Shown piece by piece: positions 21,384-30,787 of a stretch of DNA of 64,000 nt. The stretch comes from Lolium rigidum (lineage: Eukaryota > Streptophyta > Magnoliopsida > Poales > Poaceae). The stretch is taken from assembly GCF_022539505.1 (NCBI RefSeq), contig NC_061509.1:210452254-210516253 (forward strand). The letters run 5' to 3'. A program made the translations under genes and the position numbers. Positions within the stretch are counted from its first letter, which is position 1. Each line of letters begins with the position of its first letter. Under the pieces are notes generated by a model. The model did no database searches and was not told the origin of the DNA. It was given only the letters and a program-made list of their open reading frames with translations.

Positions 21384-21519
21384 GCAGCACCGCGAGCCCG
21401 CCTCATTAAAAACCTTTCCCGGCCCCACTCGGTGCCCCGAAAAAAGGAAAAGAGTGCGTCTGAAAACTCGCGGGCGTTTCAGTACATTGTATTTTTACAA
21501 GGAGGACTATATTTCGACA

Positions 21520-22405
21520 CTAAGCGTAGAAACGCCTTAGCTGTGCCACGTTCCAGGGGTTTTTCTCGGGAACCCCTGTCTTCTTATCCTTGATTCTGTA
21601 TGCTCCTCCTTCAATGACTTCCGTGACGATGTAAGGGCCAAGCCATGGTGACTCGAGTTTTTCAGTACGATCTTGATTAAGTTGCAGAACTAAATCTCCA
21701 ACCTGAAAGGATCTTGGTCGCAGACGTCGACTGTGGTAGTTTTTCAGTTCTTGCTGATATTTAGTTACCCTTGATAATACTTCGTCTCTGGCTTCGTCCA
21801 ATGCATCGACATCGTCTTCCAGTGCCTTTCTAGAAGCCTCCTCATCATATTCCGTGACTCTTGGAGAATCATGCTCTATCTCTATTGGTAGTACTGCCTC
21901 GGCTCCATGGACCAGAAAAAACGGAGTTTCCTGTGTCGCCGTATTTGGTGTTGTTCGGATACTCCACAGCACACTTGGCAGCTCCTCTGGCCAAGTATGT
22001 CGAGCTTTTTCCAATGGCCCTAACAAACGCTTCTTGATACCATTGCAGATGATACCATTGGCTTTCTCGACTTGGCCATTGGTTTGAGGATGCGCAACTG
22101 ACGCGAAGTGCAATTTGATGCCTACTTCTGCACAGTACGCCTTGAATTCCTTGGATGTGAAGTTACTGCCATTGTCCGTGACGATGCTGTGAGGTACGCC
22201 AAACCGAAAAACAATGCCCTTCACGAATTTTATTGCTGAAGCTGCATCTGGTGAATTTATCGGCTTCGCTTCTATCCACTTGGTGAATTTGTCGACAGCG
22301 ACGAGCATGTACTCGTATCCTCCTGGCGAAGCTTTATGTAACTTCCCCACCATATCGAGACCCCATTGACCAAAGGGCCAAGATAAGGGTATTGGCATCA
22401 ATTCT
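21520..22405 (-). pseudogene. Tat integrase core and C-terminus
   Basis: The catalytic core reads WGLDMVGKLH, IVTDNGSNF and NGQVEKANG, giving the D, D and E residues. The C-terminal part (FQVGDLVLQLNQ, SPWLGPYIVTEV) is a typical Gypsy integrase end, and the stop is at 21520. The frame differs from the upstream zinc finger. The break falls at 22401-22410, where one extra base has entered (ACGAGAATTG against an expected ACGGAATTG-like reading). Confidence 0.8.
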
Positions 22406-24739
22406 CGTTGCCGGAGAGTGAGGCTTTGCGGCAAATCTCTGGCACGCGTCACAAGTTCGCACTATCTCCTTCGCGTCCTCAATTGCTGTCAACCAGTAGA
22501 ATCCAGCTCGAAAAACCTTGGCTGCAATAGCTCGACTGCTGGCGTGGTGACCACATATTCCTTCGTGTACGTCCTTCAGGATTGTTCTTCCTTCTTCGGG
22601 TGTAACGCATCTTTGCAACACACCCGAGATACTTCGCTTGTACAACTCCCCTTTGACCACCGTGAAAGCTTTGGATCGTCTAATAACTCGCCTTACTTCA
22701 ACTGGATCGTCGGGTATTGTTTTCCTTAGGATGTATGATATATACGCCTGCATCCATGGAATTTGCACCATCAGTACTAGATCCCGTTCCTCTTCTTCCA
22801 ATGTTTCTTTCGCAGCCCCCGAGGGTTTCTCATCCTTCTCCTTCTTTGTTGATTTCTTCGGCTTTGTGGATCTCTCCGTTATCTCCTCCCAAAACACACC
22901 CGGAGGAATCGCGAGACACTGCGACCCGATGTTTGCAAGAACATCGGCTTCGTCATTGCTAAGCCTGCTGATGTGATTTACTTCGCACCCATCAAATAAC
23001 TTCTCGAGCTCGTTGTACATTTCCTTGTATGCCACCATGCTATCATTGACTGCGTCACATTGGTTCATGACTTGCTGAGCCACCAATTGTGAGTCGCCAA
23101 AGATTTTTAGTCGAGTTGCACCACAAGCTTTCGCCATCTTCATCCCGTGTATAAGAGCTTCGTATTCTGCCTCATTGTTAGACGCATTTGGGAATGTCAT
23201 CCGTAAGACATATTTTAGTTTGTCGCCTTCAGGTGATATGAGTATCACGCCTGCTCCAGCTCCCTCTAACCTCTTGGACCCGTCAAAGTTCATAGTCCAT
23301 GTTCTCGATAGATCTGGGGGTCCTGTGTTTTGCAGCTCCATCCACTCTGCGATGAAATCTAGCAGAATTTGTGACTTTATTGCTTTTCTTTTTTCAAACG
23401 TGATGTCCCGAGGAGAAAGTTCTATTCCCCAAAGGGAGACACGGCCTGTAGCTTCTGGATTGTTGAGTATATTGGATAAAGGCGCCTCATTGACCACTAT
23501 TATCGGATGCGCCGAAAAATAGTGCCGCAATTTTCTTGCGGTTGTGAACACTCCGTATGCTAGCTTCTGGTACTGCGGGTACCTCTGTTTTGAAGGCGAC
23601 AATACTTCACTAATGAAATATACTGGCCTCTGCACTCCATGGAGTTTTCCTTCTTCCTCTCTTTCGACAACTAGTGCCGTGCTGACCACCTGGGGTGTAG
23701 CCGCAATGTATAGCAGGAGGGGTTCCTTCTCTTTTGGCGCCACCAAGATTGGTGGTGTCGAAATTGCGCATTTAAGATCCTCGCAAGCTCTATCTGCCTC
23801 TTCATTCCACTGGAACTTATCTCCTTGCTTGATTAGGGCGTAGAACGGTAACGTCTTTTCTCCCAGTCTGGCGACGAATCTGCTTAAAGCTGCGACTCGT
23901 CCAGTTAGCTGCTGTATTTCTTTCAACTTTGTTGGTTTCCTCATTGTTACTATAGCTTGGATTTTTTCGGTATTAGCTTCGATCCCTCTTGCTGAGACTA
24001 GGAACCCGAGAAGTTCTCCTGCAGGGACGCCGAAAGAACACTTCGTCGGATTCAACTTCAGGCAAAACTTATCGAGGTTGTCAAAGGTTTCCTTCAAGTC
24101 CTCGATTAGCGTGTCCCCCTTTTTTGATGTTATGACGATGTCGTCGATGTACACTTGTACGTTTTTCCCAATCTGTGTTGCTAGGCACTTCTGCATCATC
24201 CGCTGATATGTTGCTCCCGCGTTTTTCAGACCAAAAGGCATTGTTCTATAGCAAAACACGCCGTAAGGTGTGATGAACGCTGTTTTGACCTCGTCCTCTT
24301 CTTTCAATCTGATCTGGTTATAACCAGAGTAAGCATCCAGGAAGGAAAGATGTTCACATCCTGCCGTGGAGTCGATAATTTGATCGATCCTCGGGAGGGG
24401 AAAGTGATCCTTTGGACAATGTTTATTGAGACACGTAAAGTCGACACACATGCGAAGGACTTTAGTGTTTTTCTTCGGGACCAATACTGGGTTTGCGACC
24501 CACGTGGCCTCTGTATGTAGCTCTTTGATGAAACTAGCTTCTCTTAGTCGATCAATCTCTGACAGCATGGCTTTGCGGTTTGGCTCCGAAAAACGCCGCA
24601 AAGGTTGTTTTATTGGTCTCGCTAGTGGATCCAAGTTTAGGTGGTGCTCGGCAAGTTCCTTGGGTACTCCTGGCATGTCAGCTGGACACCATGCGAAGAT
24701 TTTCCAGTGCTCACGGAGGAACTCGACGAGCGCGCTTTC
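22403..24739 (-). pseudogene. Tat reverse transcriptase, double RNase H, integrase zinc finger
   Basis: Reverse transcriptase has MCVDFTCLNKHCPKD, FLDAYSGYNQIRL and VQVYIDDIVITSK (Y-I-D-D). It is followed by a first RNase H-like connection region (QVVSTALVVEREE) and then a complete second RNase H (MNFDGSKRLEGAGAGVILI, NNEAEYEALIHG, GDSQLVAQQV). The integrase zinc finger is GHHASSRAIAA...CDACQRF. The frame is the same as that of the protease upstream, with a single TAG at 24740-24742 between them. It ends in a frameshift near 22405. An RNA carrying both lesions could give protease and polymerase only by stop read-through. Confidence 0.82.
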
Positions 24740-25531
24740 CTATGCGAGGTCCATGTTTGTCACGATGGACGTCGTTTTCTTTGGATCTGTCGGGTGAATC
24801 TGCACTTCCTTAGAATCTTTTGCAGTGTTAAAGGTTGATTTCTTGTTGGGCCTCCCTACATCTGGCAGCACATCATAGTCAGTTGTAAGCCTTGACGCCA
24901 TGTACTCTGCTTGCATCCCGAAGGTTTCTGACAGTCGATGAAAATCCTTGTCACATTTATCGGCTAGCGCGAAGCTTCCTTTGACTGTGATTGGTCCCTT
25001 AGGTCCAGGTAACCTCCAAAGTAGGTACGTGTAGTGTGGTACCGCCATGAACTTGGCACATGCTGGTCGTCCCAACAAAGCGTGATACTGCGACGGGAAA
25101 TCCACGACTTCGAATTCCAGCCTTTCTATCTTGTAGTTTTCTCGGGTCCCAAACTGAACGTCGAGATTGATCCTCCCCAGTGGGTAACTTGGCTTCTCTG
25201 GTGTGATGCCATAGAAACGTGTGTCGGTTGGTTTCAAATTTGCTAGGGAAATGTTCATCTTCCTTAGCGTGTCTGCATACATAAGGTTTAAACTGCTGCC
25301 GCCATCTATAAACACTCGAGATACGTCGAATCCCGCAATTACTGCTGGTAAGATAAGTGTTGATTGCCCTGGTCGAGGAACTTGCTGCGAGTGGTCCGCT
25401 ATTGTGAAGCCAATGTCTTGCCCTGACCAATTTAGGTACTCAACCGTTGGTGGAGGCATCTTCTCTGCCATGAACACTTGCCGCGAAATTACCTTCTGAG
25501 CCCTATTAGATGGCCTAGCCTTCTGAATCAT
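24740..25531 (-). pseudogene. Tat aspartic protease
   Basis: The active-site loop is VFIDGGSSLNLMY, the D-G-G-S-S form usual in Tat-type elements, followed by HALLGRPACAKFM. The frame is open upstream of the first ATG, into PPPYVDPNSNGAV near 25600, but gag is in another frame. The TAG at 24740 ends it, and the next codons continue directly into the reverse transcriptase leader (ESALVEFLREHWKIFAW). Confidence 0.78.
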
Positions 25532-25556
25532 CGAGACCGCACCATTGGAGTTAGGA

Positions 25557-26549
25557 TCAACATACGGAGGTGGCTGTGGTGCTGCCGCTATTCTGAGCTG
25601 ATGTCGATTTTCGTCCGTGATCGCGGGAGGATGTGGTATTTGTTACTTGAGCATTGGCTATCCCTGCAACCCGCATCATTGCTTGGAAATTGCGGCAGTC
25701 TTTCTGCAGATGTCCTGACTGCCTTTTCCCATTGCTATCGAGATAAAAATGCATCTGGCACGGCCCGTTCATCATATCTTCGGGAGTTACAAAAGATCTC
25801 TGAAACCTTGACCCACTATTTTGCCTGTTATTCCGAGGATCATCTCTGTTGTCGCCTTGCTGCTCATTACTCCTTTGATAGTTATTTCCTCCATTGTTTC
25901 CTCGAAACCCAACCGATATTTGACCAGGGGCATCGTAACTTGAGAATTGTCGAGGAAATCGGCGCCTATTTTGAAAATTTTGACTGCGGTCCTCCTCTGG
26001 TGACCTGTGCCGTTTATTATGCACTGCATCTTCGCCATCTGCCCATCTATTTGCTATTTCCATTAATGCTGATATTGTCTTTCGGTTCGTTCTTCCCAAA
26101 TCCTCCACAAAATCTCCTCGTCGCACTCCTGCTACAAACGCATCTATCGCTCTCTCGTCAGATATATTTTCTGCCGAGTTCTTGATGATGTTCCACCTTT
26201 GAATGTACTTCCTCATTGACTCATCATGCTTTTGTCGACATGACCTCAACTCCTCTAGTGTCGCAGGTTTCTTGCAGGTTGATCGGAAGTTCTTGACAAA
26301 CACGTCCTCAAAACTATCCCAGCTGTCGATGGAGCCTGGGGGAAGCTTCTTTATCCATGATCTGGCGGCTCCGCTCAGGTGTATTTGAATACTCTGCATG
26401 GCTGTTGCTCTAGTTCCATCAATCAATTTTACCGTCTCGAGGTAATCGACTAGCCAATCCTCGGGATCTTGCTTGCTACCGACGAAGGTGGAGTGCATGC
26501 GTACTCTTTCTCTTATATGAAACAACTGCCCTATCCAACCAGCTGCCAT
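25557..26549 (-). pseudogene. Tat gag, N-terminus lost
   Basis: The gag core is clear: KQDPEDWLVDYLETVKL, SGAARSWIKKLPPGSIDSWD, FRSTCKKPATLEELR and RKYIQRWNIIKN. A Gln/Asn/Arg-rich C-terminal part includes CQMHFYLDS...HLQKDCRNFQ. The part upstream of AGWIGQLFHIRERV is missing, because the sequence turns into unrelated AT-rich DNA at 26550. The frame ends at 25557, one frame off from the protease. Confidence 0.78.
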
Positions 26550-26799
26550 AGTATTGGGCCTTGAAATTCTAGAAATTGTAGGTTACATAGGCTACTTAAA
26601 TAGGCTGCAGGCCATCTGCATCAAATATTACTTTGTTGTAAAATTTCTATCTTTGATTGAACGGGGCAAACAAATATTTTGTCTCCGTTTCAAAAAGAAA
26701 AAAATGTTACAGCAGCAAATGAAAAGTGTTTTGGCGAGTGATACTAGGAACAGAAATGTAAACTAATTTATTTGCTATAGCATTATCTTCGCTCTATTG
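26550..26799. other. AT-rich spacer, nothing recognised
   Basis: About 250 bp separate the broken Tat gag from the LINE target duplication. No coding or repeat signature is seen. Before the LINE entered, this joined directly to the 3' flank of the glycosyltransferase gene at 34170. Confidence 0.5.
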
Positions 26800-26810
26800 C
26801 ATACGAACTT
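26800..26810. repeat. LINE target-site duplication, left copy
   Basis: CATACGAACTT is repeated exactly at 34159-34169. It is followed by the T-rich complement of the LINE's short A tail. Confidence 0.85.
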
Positions 26811-27097
26811 TTTTATTTTGAATGACAGCAGGAGAGCTGCTATTTCATTGCAATAGTGGAAGAGATACAAAAGAGAAGGAGGACCCAAAGAACGGTCCTC
26901 CTAAAAAACAAAACAGAACGAAAACAATCAACCCGGGTCAAAGGGTGTCCCACCGGACAGGTCGACGAGCGGGATTGGCGCACCCGCCATTCTCCAGGTT
27001 GCACCTTCATCCGCTAACCGGGATATGAACGCAGCCACCGGCATCTCCTTCTTCTCAAAAATCCGTCTGTTTCTTTCCTTCCACAATTCCCAGCAGA

Positions 27098-30000
27098 TTA
27101 GATTGGAGGCTGGGAAGATCTTCTTCCTTTGAGCTTGGGATGGTTGCCCACCATGCCCTTATACCAGTCATGAATAGTGATGTCCTTCCCGATCCACAGT
27201 GAGGGATTTAGGGAATCAAGGTCAAGAAGACGCGCCATGTGGTCCCAAACCTTAGTACTGTACGGGCATTCCATGAAGAGATGGTTGGCCGTTTCAAGGT
27301 TGCGCCGGCAGAGAGGGCAGAAGTACTCGTTGTCCCATTGTCTCAGAAGCAACTTGTCTGCTGTGAGAACTCTGTTTAGCAGCAGTGTCCAGATGAAAAA
27401 CTTACACCTAGCAGGGGCCCAGCCTTTCCAGATTAGCTTGCTAAAATCAGAGCCGACTGCGCCCAGAAAATGCAGCCTGTAGGCCGACTTTGCGGTGTAT
27501 TCCGGCTTGTTCCCGAATCTCCACACAATATCGTCTGGCACGTTTGTGAGACGGACCGATTCAACCAGTTGTGCAAGCCTGATGAGCTGCGGCAGATGTT
27601 GCACATCCAGATGGTGGCGAAGGTCGATCATCCATTTGTCATTTGTGAGGGCATCCTTGACCGTTCGGTTCTTTCTCACCGAGATTTTGAATATGTCTGG
27701 AGCTATCTCGGCAGGAATCAGATCGAACAGCCACCTATCAGTCCAGAAGGTTGCTTTTGCACCGTCTCCCAAGGAAATTTTGGTTGCAGCAGCAAATAAG
27801 GTCTTGTCCTTCTTAGAAGCTGGTATCTGTAGATGGGCCCAAGGCTTGTTGGGCTTCTTCCACTTCTGCCAAAGCCACCTAAGTCTGAGCGCCGAGCCAA
27901 AGTCTTTTATGCAGTGGACCCCCAGGCCACCCAAAGCTTTGGGCTCCGCGACCTGTTTCCAGCTGACACGGCACTTCCCTCCATTGCAGTTTGCCTCTCC
28001 CGCCCACAGCCATGCCCTACGGCGGCGGTCGAACTCCTTTCTAACCCATGCCGACATATCGTTGATCGTCATGAGGTAGACCGGCAGGGAAGATAACACT
28101 GAGTTAAGCATCTCAAGGCGTCCGGCCTTGCTCAAAAGCCTAGCCTTCCAAGTGGCGAGGTATCTGTCGACTTTGTCAAGAAGCGCTTGCCAATCAGCTT
28201 TATTTAGTTGTTTCAACGCTAGGGGCATCCCTAGGTAAGTGCAAGGGAAGGAGGTAACAGGGAGACCAATGGTCATGGCAAGGCTGTTGACGTCGATGTC
28301 CGCGCAGCTGATGGGCGTGACAGAGCTCTTCTCCCAATTAGTTACAAGCCCGGTGGCGCGCCCAAAGCCAGCCATGATGGCGCTGACACCCCTGATGTCC
28401 TCCAAAGTGGGGTTGATGAAAAGCGCGACGTCATCCGCATATAAGGAAGCTCTGAAAGTGCACTTCCGCCCTCTAAGCTTGGTAAGTGTTCCCGCCTCCG
28501 AGGCAAGATCGAGCAGACGATGCAGCGGCTCCATGGCTAGGTCGAAAAGGAAGGGGGAGAGAGAATCCCCTTGCCTAAGACCCCTCTGGTGTTCGATAGT
28601 CCGGCTCGGAGACCCATTGATGAGCACTTGTGAGGATGCAGTCCTGAAGAGGAGCGCAATCCAGTTCCTCCATCTGAGAGGGAACCCCCTCGCTTCCAGC
28701 ATGTTGAGGATGTAGGTCCAAGAAACAGTGTCAAAGGCCTTGGCGATGTCCAGCTTAAGAAGCAAGGTTGGCGTCTTGGTTCGGTGGAAGTGCTTTGCTA
28801 GGTTTTGCACATAAAGAAAATTGTCTTGGATGCTTCGTCCACTAATGAAGGCGCTTTGGCAGGGGGAGACAAGCTCATCCATCCGAGGCTGCAATCTAGT
28901 GGCGAGGATCTTGGAGATCAGCTTTGCAAACACGTGAATCAGGCTAATGGGGCGGTAGTGGGAGATTTGCGTGGGCGTTTCATTTTTTGGAATGAGCACA
29001 TAGAATGCAGTGTTGAGGTTGTTGAAGGATGGGTCATTGAGGTCGTAGAACTTGTTGAGGGCCCGTAGTAGGTCGTCCTTCACCACAGTCCAGGAGGTTC
29101 TGAAAAAACCAGCGGAGAAACCATCAGGGCCTGGCGCTTTGTCAGTTGGAGTGGCAAAGACTGCCGCTTTCAACTCGTCCAAGGAGAAGGGAGCATCCAG
29201 ACTGGAGAAGTCAGGAGCCGTCAAGCCAAGTTGGTCCCAATTGAATTGCCCAGAGCAAGGCACGTTTGTGCCAATAATCTTGTTCATGTGTGCGGAGATT
29301 GCTTCCTCGAGCTCGATTGGGGTAGTTGCGATGCCCTCCTCAGTCAACAAAGACTGGATTCTGTTTTTCTGCATCCTGTGCGAGGCCCTGGAGTGAAAAT
29401 ATTTGGTGTTGGCATCCCCCAGCCGAAGCCACTTGACCCTTGCTCTTTGCCTTGCTTTAACTCTGTTGATGACTGCCAGTCCCACCGCGCGAGCCTTCAA
29501 GGTGGAACGCAGCTTCTTTTCATCCACAGTGAGCTGTCTCAGTTCCTGCGCCGTGTCCAGCCGCAAAATAATCTCCTCGCCCACCAGCATTTGCTTCTTA
29601 ATGTCACCAATGTAGTTCTTGGCCCAAGTGGTGAGACATCTGGCCAAGCGTTTGAGCTTAAAGTCCAAAATCAAAAAGTTGTTCCTGAGAGGGCATGGTT
29701 CATTCCAAGATTGTTGCACGACTTCCGTGTATCCCTGGAGAAGCGGCCAAAAGCTCTCAAAGCGGAAGCGGGGCGGTGATCTAAACATCAGATCTTGCAC
29801 CAACAGGAGGGGGCAATGGTCAGACATGGAGGAAGATTGGGGAAGAAGCTTAGCGGCTGGGAAAAGGTCGTCCCACTCGGAGTTGCAGAAAGCTCTGTCA
29901 AGGCGCACGAGAGTGGGGTCGTCTTGCTCATTGCTCCAGGTGAAACGTCTGCCCACCAGCTTGATCTCTCTCAGGTAACTAGCGTCGACCGCGGCTTTGA

Positions 30001-30502
30001 ATTTGCGCATCCAACTACGGTTCACCCTCGGCTTGTTTTTGTCTCCGTCATGCAGAATGAGGTTGAAGTCGCCAATAACCATCCAAGGCCCAGAGACTTG
30101 GGCATGGATGGCGACCAACTCGTTGAGGAAGGCGAGCTTGCGCGCATCATCAGACGGCCCATAGACAGAAGACAAGGTCCAGCGATGGCCAGATTCATGA
30201 TCGGTTAGCTGTACGGTGATGGAGAACTCACTTACAACCACATTGGAAGCATCGAACTTATTCAGGCACCAAAAGATCAGCACCCCACCCCTAGTACCGG
30301 TCGCAGGAAGTTCGGCGAACCCCTGGAGAGCTTGCCCCACAAGATCGGCACGATCTTTACTCGTTAGAGCCCCAATCTTGGACTCTTGGACACACAGAAT
30401 TGAGCATCTTGAGCTGAAAACCAAGTCACGCAGTACAGAGCGCCTGGCAAGGTCATTGAGTCCTCTAACGTTCCAGTTAAGAAGCTTAAGTTGTAGCGAC
30501 AT
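27098..30502 (-). CDS. LINE ORF2: endonuclease and reverse transcriptase
   Basis: The likely start is the ATG at 30502 (MSLQLKLLNWNVRGLND), because the apurinic endonuclease begins right there; the frame is open to 30733 without domain content. The endonuclease shows NWNVRGL, CVQESK, VYGP, GDFNLI and a final SDHCPLL. Reverse transcriptase shows YRPISL, KLDIAKAFDTVSW, GLRQGDSLSPFLF and ASLYADDVALF with the Y-A-D-D centre. A zinc-binding end (FCPLCRRNLETANHLFMECP) follows. The frame stops at 27098. The normal plant LINE ending (CWELWKERNRRIFE and on to a stop at 26928-26930) continues in another frame after a one-base slip in the purine run near 27125-27135, which removes about 65 residues. Confidence 0.9.
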   Translation of the reverse strand: MSLQLKLLNWNVRGLNDLARRSVLRDLVFSSRCSILCVQESKIGALTSKDRADLVGQALQGFAELPATGTRGGVLIFWCLNKFDASNVVVSEFSITVQLTDHESGHRWTLSSVYGPSDDARKLAFLNELVAIHAQVSGPWMVIGDFNLILHDGDKNKPRVNRSWMRKFKAAVDASYLREIKLVGRRFTWSNEQDDPTLVRLDRAFCNSEWDDLFPAAKLLPQSSSMSDHCPLLLVQDLMFRSPPRFRFESFWPLLQGYTEVVQQSWNEPCPLRNNFLILDFKLKRLARCLTTWAKNYIGDIKKQMLVGEEIILRLDTAQELRQLTVDEKKLRSTLKARAVGLAVINRVKARQRARVKWLRLGDANTKYFHSRASHRMQKNRIQSLLTEEGIATTPIELEEAISAHMNKIIGTNVPCSGQFNWDQLGLTAPDFSSLDAPFSLDELKAAVFATPTDKAPGPDGFSAGFFRTSWTVVKDDLLRALNKFYDLNDPSFNNLNTAFYVLIPKNETPTQISHYRPISLIHVFAKLISKILATRLQPRMDELVSPCQSAFISGRSIQDNFLYVQNLAKHFHRTKTPTLLLKLDIAKAFDTVSWTYILNMLEARGFPLRWRNWIALLFRTASSQVLINGSPSRTIEHQRGLRQGDSLSPFLFDLAMEPLHRLLDLASEAGTLTKLRGRKCTFRASLYADDVALFINPTLEDIRGVSAIMAGFGRATGLVTNWEKSSVTPISCADIDVNSLAMTIGLPVTSFPCTYLGMPLALKQLNKADWQALLDKVDRYLATWKARLLSKAGRLEMLNSVLSSLPVYLMTINDMSAWVRKEFDRRRRAWLWAGEANCNGGKCRVSWKQVAEPKALGGLGVHCIKDFGSALRLRWLWQKWKKPNKPWAHLQIPASKKDKTLFAAATKISLGDGAKATFWTDRWLFDLIPAEIAPDIFKISVRKNRTVKDALTNDKWMIDLRHHLDVQHLPQLIRLAQLVESVRLTNVPDDIVWRFGNKPEYTAKSAYRLHFLGAVGSDFSKLIWKGWAPARCKFFIWTLLLNRVLTADKLLLRQWDNEYFCPLCRRNLETANHLFMECPYSTKVWDHMARLLDLDSLNPSLWIGKDITIHDWYKGMVGNHPKLKGRRSSQPPI

Positions 30503-30787
30503 GATTACTAAATCGACGTGGGCAAACAAGGCGCCGGCGAAGCCGGCAACGGAGAGATGCACGATACAAAGGACAAAGCATGAAGAGCTGAAGGAGGGCC
30601 GGCCGGCAACAGGTATGGGCGAGACCCGACAGCAGCGATACAACACACAAATAAAGACAGTCAAGTGAGAAACGTGCGGCGGCACCCCCAATCTGGTAAG
30701 GGGCAAAGCAGTGGGCGTCCGTCGGCGACACAACAGTGGCAGTGGTTGTGGTATCCATGGAGACAGGTCGACAAGAGAGGACGGCGC

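Larger units (their letters stand above)
21384..26549 (-). mobile_element. Tat-type Gypsy element, both LTRs missing
   Basis: Gag, protease, reverse transcriptase with a second RNase H, and integrase are present in that order on the minus strand. The second RNase H after the first is the mark of the Tat lineage. The post-integrase part (21384-21519) has the GAGGC...GTTTTTAATGAGG-type stretch common near the 3' ends of plant retroelements. It stops at E2 on the left and at about 26549 on the right, without LTRs on either side. It carries two frameshifts and one in-frame stop, so it is inactive. Confidence 0.82.

Noticed and set aside
29231..29779. Plus-strand frames opposite LINE ORF2 (several of 100-194 codons)
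   Set aside because: None has a domain, and the minus-strand endonuclease and reverse transcriptase explain the DNA.
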